The position numbers and the translations under genes were made by a program. A DNA stretch of 64,000 nt from Salminus brasiliensis (lineage: Eukaryota; Chordata; Actinopteri; Characiformes; Bryconidae): NCBI RefSeq assembly GCF_030463535.1, contig NC_132894.1, positions 13,475,433 through 13,539,432 on the forward strand. The letters run 5' to 3'. The notes under the pieces are model-generated. The model searched no databases. It was not told the DNA's origin and was given only the letters and a program-made list of their open reading frames with translations. This document shows positions 58,064 to 64,000 of this stretch, one piece after another; within the stretch, counting starts at the first letter, position 1; each line of letters begins with the position of its first letter.

Positions 58064-59361
58064 TAACCAGTGAATAAACTGTATATATATTAATTTTAAG
58101 ACTTAAAAAATCCTCTTTCCTTCCATATTGTTGAAATGAATATCAAATGTTTGAATATGTTGAAACACATGGTTCTCATGGGTGTTCTATGTTTCCGCAT
58201 GACTGTATGTACAATATAAAGCACATGAAAGCAAAGTTTATACATTCATTCACAATACCAGTTAGAACCAATTGCAAATAACTCGAGACTTCATCTAAAG
58301 TCTCAAATACAGACCTGCTTCATCCATCTGCTCTGTTCCAGGTAGACAAGACTGCTCGCATTAGCATAGAGAACAAGCATAGATGATTTCTGCTGCTTGT
58401 CAAATGGACCTGTTTGACTTTAGGGTTGTAGCTCAGATCAAACACATACACAGCCAGTGCTGTAAGCTAATCTGATGAGTAAATGAACATAGCTGCTCAG
58501 GATTTATGCTTTAGTCACTTTGATCACAGCTTATGGGAGCTCTGGAGGTTTAGGACAGAAAGCAGCCCTGAAACGTAACTTCAAAAGTGAAATTCATCGG
58601 CTTACACCTAAATTTGCAGAACGCTCCAAAGAGATACTTGCATCAAATGCCTTTTTTTTTAAAAACATGATAAACTTAACAGTGTGGACCCTAATTGACA
58701 GTTCTGTCACTTGCCTTGCTCAAGATCATTTGGCCATTTGCTTCACTTAATATTTTGAAGATGTTACAATTATGATATTAAATGCTTGCTTCACTTTCTC
58801 TCACAATGTAAATGAGATTTGATGTTTTAATTCTGTTGCCTTGTTTTTAAAAATATGCAAAAACATGCTTTTCTCTGGTTTAATTTCAAAGCAATAAATC
58901 AAAGTTCTTTTAAACCACAATACATTTTCCAAACACAAAGAACTCTGCCGTTTTATAGAGTAAGCAAAAGCTGCTAATCATGGAAAATAAACTCCATACG
59001 ACTAAAGTCAAAAATAAGTCTGTGTGAAAAGGGGGAAAAAAACGTCTTGTAAACAATATGGTAAACAAATCTTCATTTTTACCCAATAGTTAAGTAGGTG
59101 CAAAATATCAACATTTTCAGTTCTGTTTTCATGTAATACTCATAATTATACTCAGAAAGAATGCATCACATTTCACCAAGTATTCTAATGCAGAATCTCA
59201 GTTAATACTTTATGCCCATATTTAATGATGTTAAACATACTAGGAAACGTTTTTTCTTTTTTTTGCCAACAACATGGGCAACAACACCATTTTTAAAAAG
59301 TGTGAGTGGAAATGGTTTTGCACTTGACGTGGATGTGTTCTGGTGAGTTCACACACTGTTT

Positions 59362-59367
59362 TTTATT
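59362..59367 (-). terminator. spopl: Polyadenylation signal AATAAA, spopl
   Basis: TTTATT on the plus strand, so AATAAA on the minus strand, about 0.55 kb after the spopl stop codon. It fits a short 3' UTR covering 59919 down to about 59,340. Confidence 0.45.
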
Positions 59368-59918
59368 CCTTTTCTTTCTCTTTCTTCTTTTTGTCCTTCT
59401 GTTTTTTGTTTCTTTTTTTTTTTTTTGTTGAGAAATGTCAAATCACAGACAGGGCTCAACATCCTGGATGTCAGCAAATGTGCCCTGGGTGAAAACACTT
59501 AACAGACGAGGGTCCTAAACATCACTTTAAAACTACTGCGTTATGGGAGAGTTAGTGCAATCTGGACAGGCCTGGGTAGAGGCGCAGCAGGCACACAGTC
59601 ACACGGAGAGACACCACAGCGGGGGTGGGGGAGGCATGTCCTTTAAGGCCATTTTTCAAACGACGCATCACTGAGTGGAGCTCCAGGAGCCCAGAGTGAA
59701 GCCGGCTCAGGGGCAGCCATTTTGAAGTGGGTTCCTTCATCCTCCGCAGCCAAGAGCCAAGAGCACTGTGGGCCAGTGCAGTCCTCCAATGGAGCTCCAG
59801 GGGAGCAGAGGGAAGTTGGGTTGGGTTGGAGGGGGTTATAAAGGATAACAGGGCTGGGTGGGGTGGGGTGGTTGCCTCCCCACATGTTGTGTCTTTAGAA
59901 AGTCTGTGGTGGCGAAGG

Positions 59919-62513
<2,595 letters not shown>

Positions 62514-62554
62514 GGCCAGCTTTATCCCCTCTGACGTCCCTTATGAAGCTTGAC
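62514..62554 (-). other. spopl: spopl 5' UTR part of the start-codon exon
   Basis: On the minus strand, CATGTGTAG ends just before 62554, followed by 41 nt of leader and the ATG at 62513-62511. A separate upstream non-coding exon is therefore implied. Confidence 0.55.
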
Positions 62555-64000
62555 CTACACATGATTAACCATTACATTTAAAACAAACGAAGGAATGTCG
62601 CAGATCAGCCCTGTATCATCTCTATAACAGTATTCAGACTGACTATCAAGAAAGCTATTATGTGTACCTAGCATGTTAAATTTCAAGATGTCAATTAATA
62701 CTTATATTAAAGTAAACAAGTTTTTAGATTGCAAGTAAGCTGTGTTTGTCTCTTACCTTATGTTTGAATAAAGGCAGATCACTCATGCCATGCCTAAGAC
62801 CATATTAATGAAACACAGGACTCCACACAGTGATCAGATACAGCTTTAACACTGCATGCTGACCTCAGACTCCTCATAGCCCATCCTACAGAGACAAACA
62901 CAAAAACACATATACAAACACAATTACAGATGAGCCACATGTTTATTTTCCAAACTTTCTGGGTTTACCTGATCACCCTGACAAATTGCGGTCAAGACAT
63001 AGTTTAAACAGCCTGCTTTACCCCTCCAAGATTAAAGAAAGAATCCCTTTCTGTGCTTAAATCATTACAGCGCACCAGAGCAAACACACACAAACATTTC
63101 TGATAACTTTACTGTATTTAACTTTACTACATTCTGTTTATTTCACTTTAAATTAGTTAGAACTTTCAACTTGCTATTAAAATGAAGGAGAAACATGGAT
63201 TACCAAATTAAAAAGATTATATTGATGATTATATCAGATAACTGTCATCCTCCAGAAAACATTTCATGTTTTGGAAAATACCCAATTAAAAATAAAACTG
63301 CTAAATGTATTTCTTACATCAATATAAAGGCAAGTATCCATTGATTATTTCATAACTAAAAGTTTATCTTCGGTATACAACCTTTCATGCGAGTCCATTA
63401 AATAAATGACAGTCTACGCACCTAGTGTTAACAGCAGCAGGACAATCAGATTGTAACCCACTATTCAAAACACTGCCTTATATTGTAAAATCAAGCCTAA
63501 AATCATTATGACGACATTATAGTAACTATATAAAAAAAAAAAAAAAACAATGCTATTGATGATATGATATTTGTAACATGAATGAATAGTATTATATAAT
63601 GCATACATGGGAACTAAAACACAAAATAAGCTGCAAAACACCTCTTCAGCCTACAACTGGTTCAGTGTGAATGGGTGAAACCTTCAGGTCAGGCTGATTT
63701 TTGAATCAGGCAACGCACAGAGCAGCCAATCAGAATGGAGACACTTTACATATCAGCCTTAAAGGCACAGTACACAATAGCACTACCAGATAAAACAAAA
63801 ATAAAAAAATGGCAATATAAAAATGAATTATGATTGCTTTGGTACATAAACAAAAACAAAAAGGAAACAATACAGCATATGGCTAAGTTTTTGCTTAACA
63901 GCATACAGTAGCCTGGTACTAGGGACCAGCAGTCTCGAGGATTACACCTTTAGTTCTGTGAACTTGTGCGTGCAGTCTTGTGCCCAAGTGTGTTTAATTT
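62555..64000. other. spopl 5' intron or upstream region
   Basis: No CpG-rich promoter appears before the window ends, so the spopl promoter probably lies beyond 64,000. One 22-nt micro-exon candidate is described in the findings. Otherwise AT-rich and unremarkable. Confidence 0.45.

Larger units (their letters stand above)
56107..59361. other. Intergenic between convergent nxph2 and spopl
   Basis: AT-rich, with repeat ends near 56,670, homopolymers at 56,825 and 58,046, and no supported exon. Part of it must be nxph2 3' UTR, whose end I cannot place. Confidence 0.5.

Overview
This is vertebrate nuclear DNA, almost certainly from a teleost fish. Genes are split into short exons with GT-AG introns. 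The encoded proteins are vertebrate-specific families (a sodium-coupled bicarbonate transporter, neurexophilin, SPOP-like). The rest is AT-rich and full of typical fish repeats: Tc1-like transposase fragments, tRNA-derived SINEs, a LINE with a TTGAC tail, inverted-repeat MITEs and long dinucleotide runs. The species cannot be named from the sequence alone.

Layout. 1-16,093: no gene recognised; a mosaic of repeats, probably intergenic or upstream intron of slc4a10. 16,094-35,893 (+): slc4a10 (NCBE/NBCn2), 24 constitutive coding exons from the second human-equivalent coding exon to the stop, followed by a 3' UTR to about 37,000; the short first coding exon was not found. 39,563-about 44,150 (+): an unrecognised five-exon gene for a 524-residue, probably nuclear protein with several SUMO-interaction-like motifs. 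45,400-55,100 (+): nxph2 (neurexophilin 2), with a signal-peptide exon and one large coding exon separated by an 8.2 kb repeat-rich intron. 62,554-59,919 (-): spopl, ten coding exons that rebuild a 392-residue protein, the same length as human SPOPL. nxph2 and spopl lie tail to tail, as I recall for human 2q22.1; slc4a10 lies elsewhere on 2q in human, so the slc4a10 junction is a fish-lineage arrangement.

The genes do not form one pathway. slc4a10 moves sodium and bicarbonate into neurons and choroid-plexus cells, nxph2 is a secreted alpha-neurexin ligand, and spopl is a substrate adaptor for cullin-3 ubiquitin ligases. The first two share neural expression.

The most interesting signals concern splicing: (1) an in-frame 126-nt candidate cassette exon near the slc4a10 C-terminus, lying inside an inverted-repeat transposon and with a perfect 10-bp hairpin over its acceptor; (2) a Ser/Pro-rich open exon in slc4a10 at the position where SLC4A7 carries its large optional cassette, here ending in a stop; (3) a GC-AG intron in spopl directly before an in-frame 54-nt exon encoding the insert that separates SPOPL from SPOP; and (4) the unrecognised gene. 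All gene models were built by hand from splice signals and frame continuity and have no transcript support.
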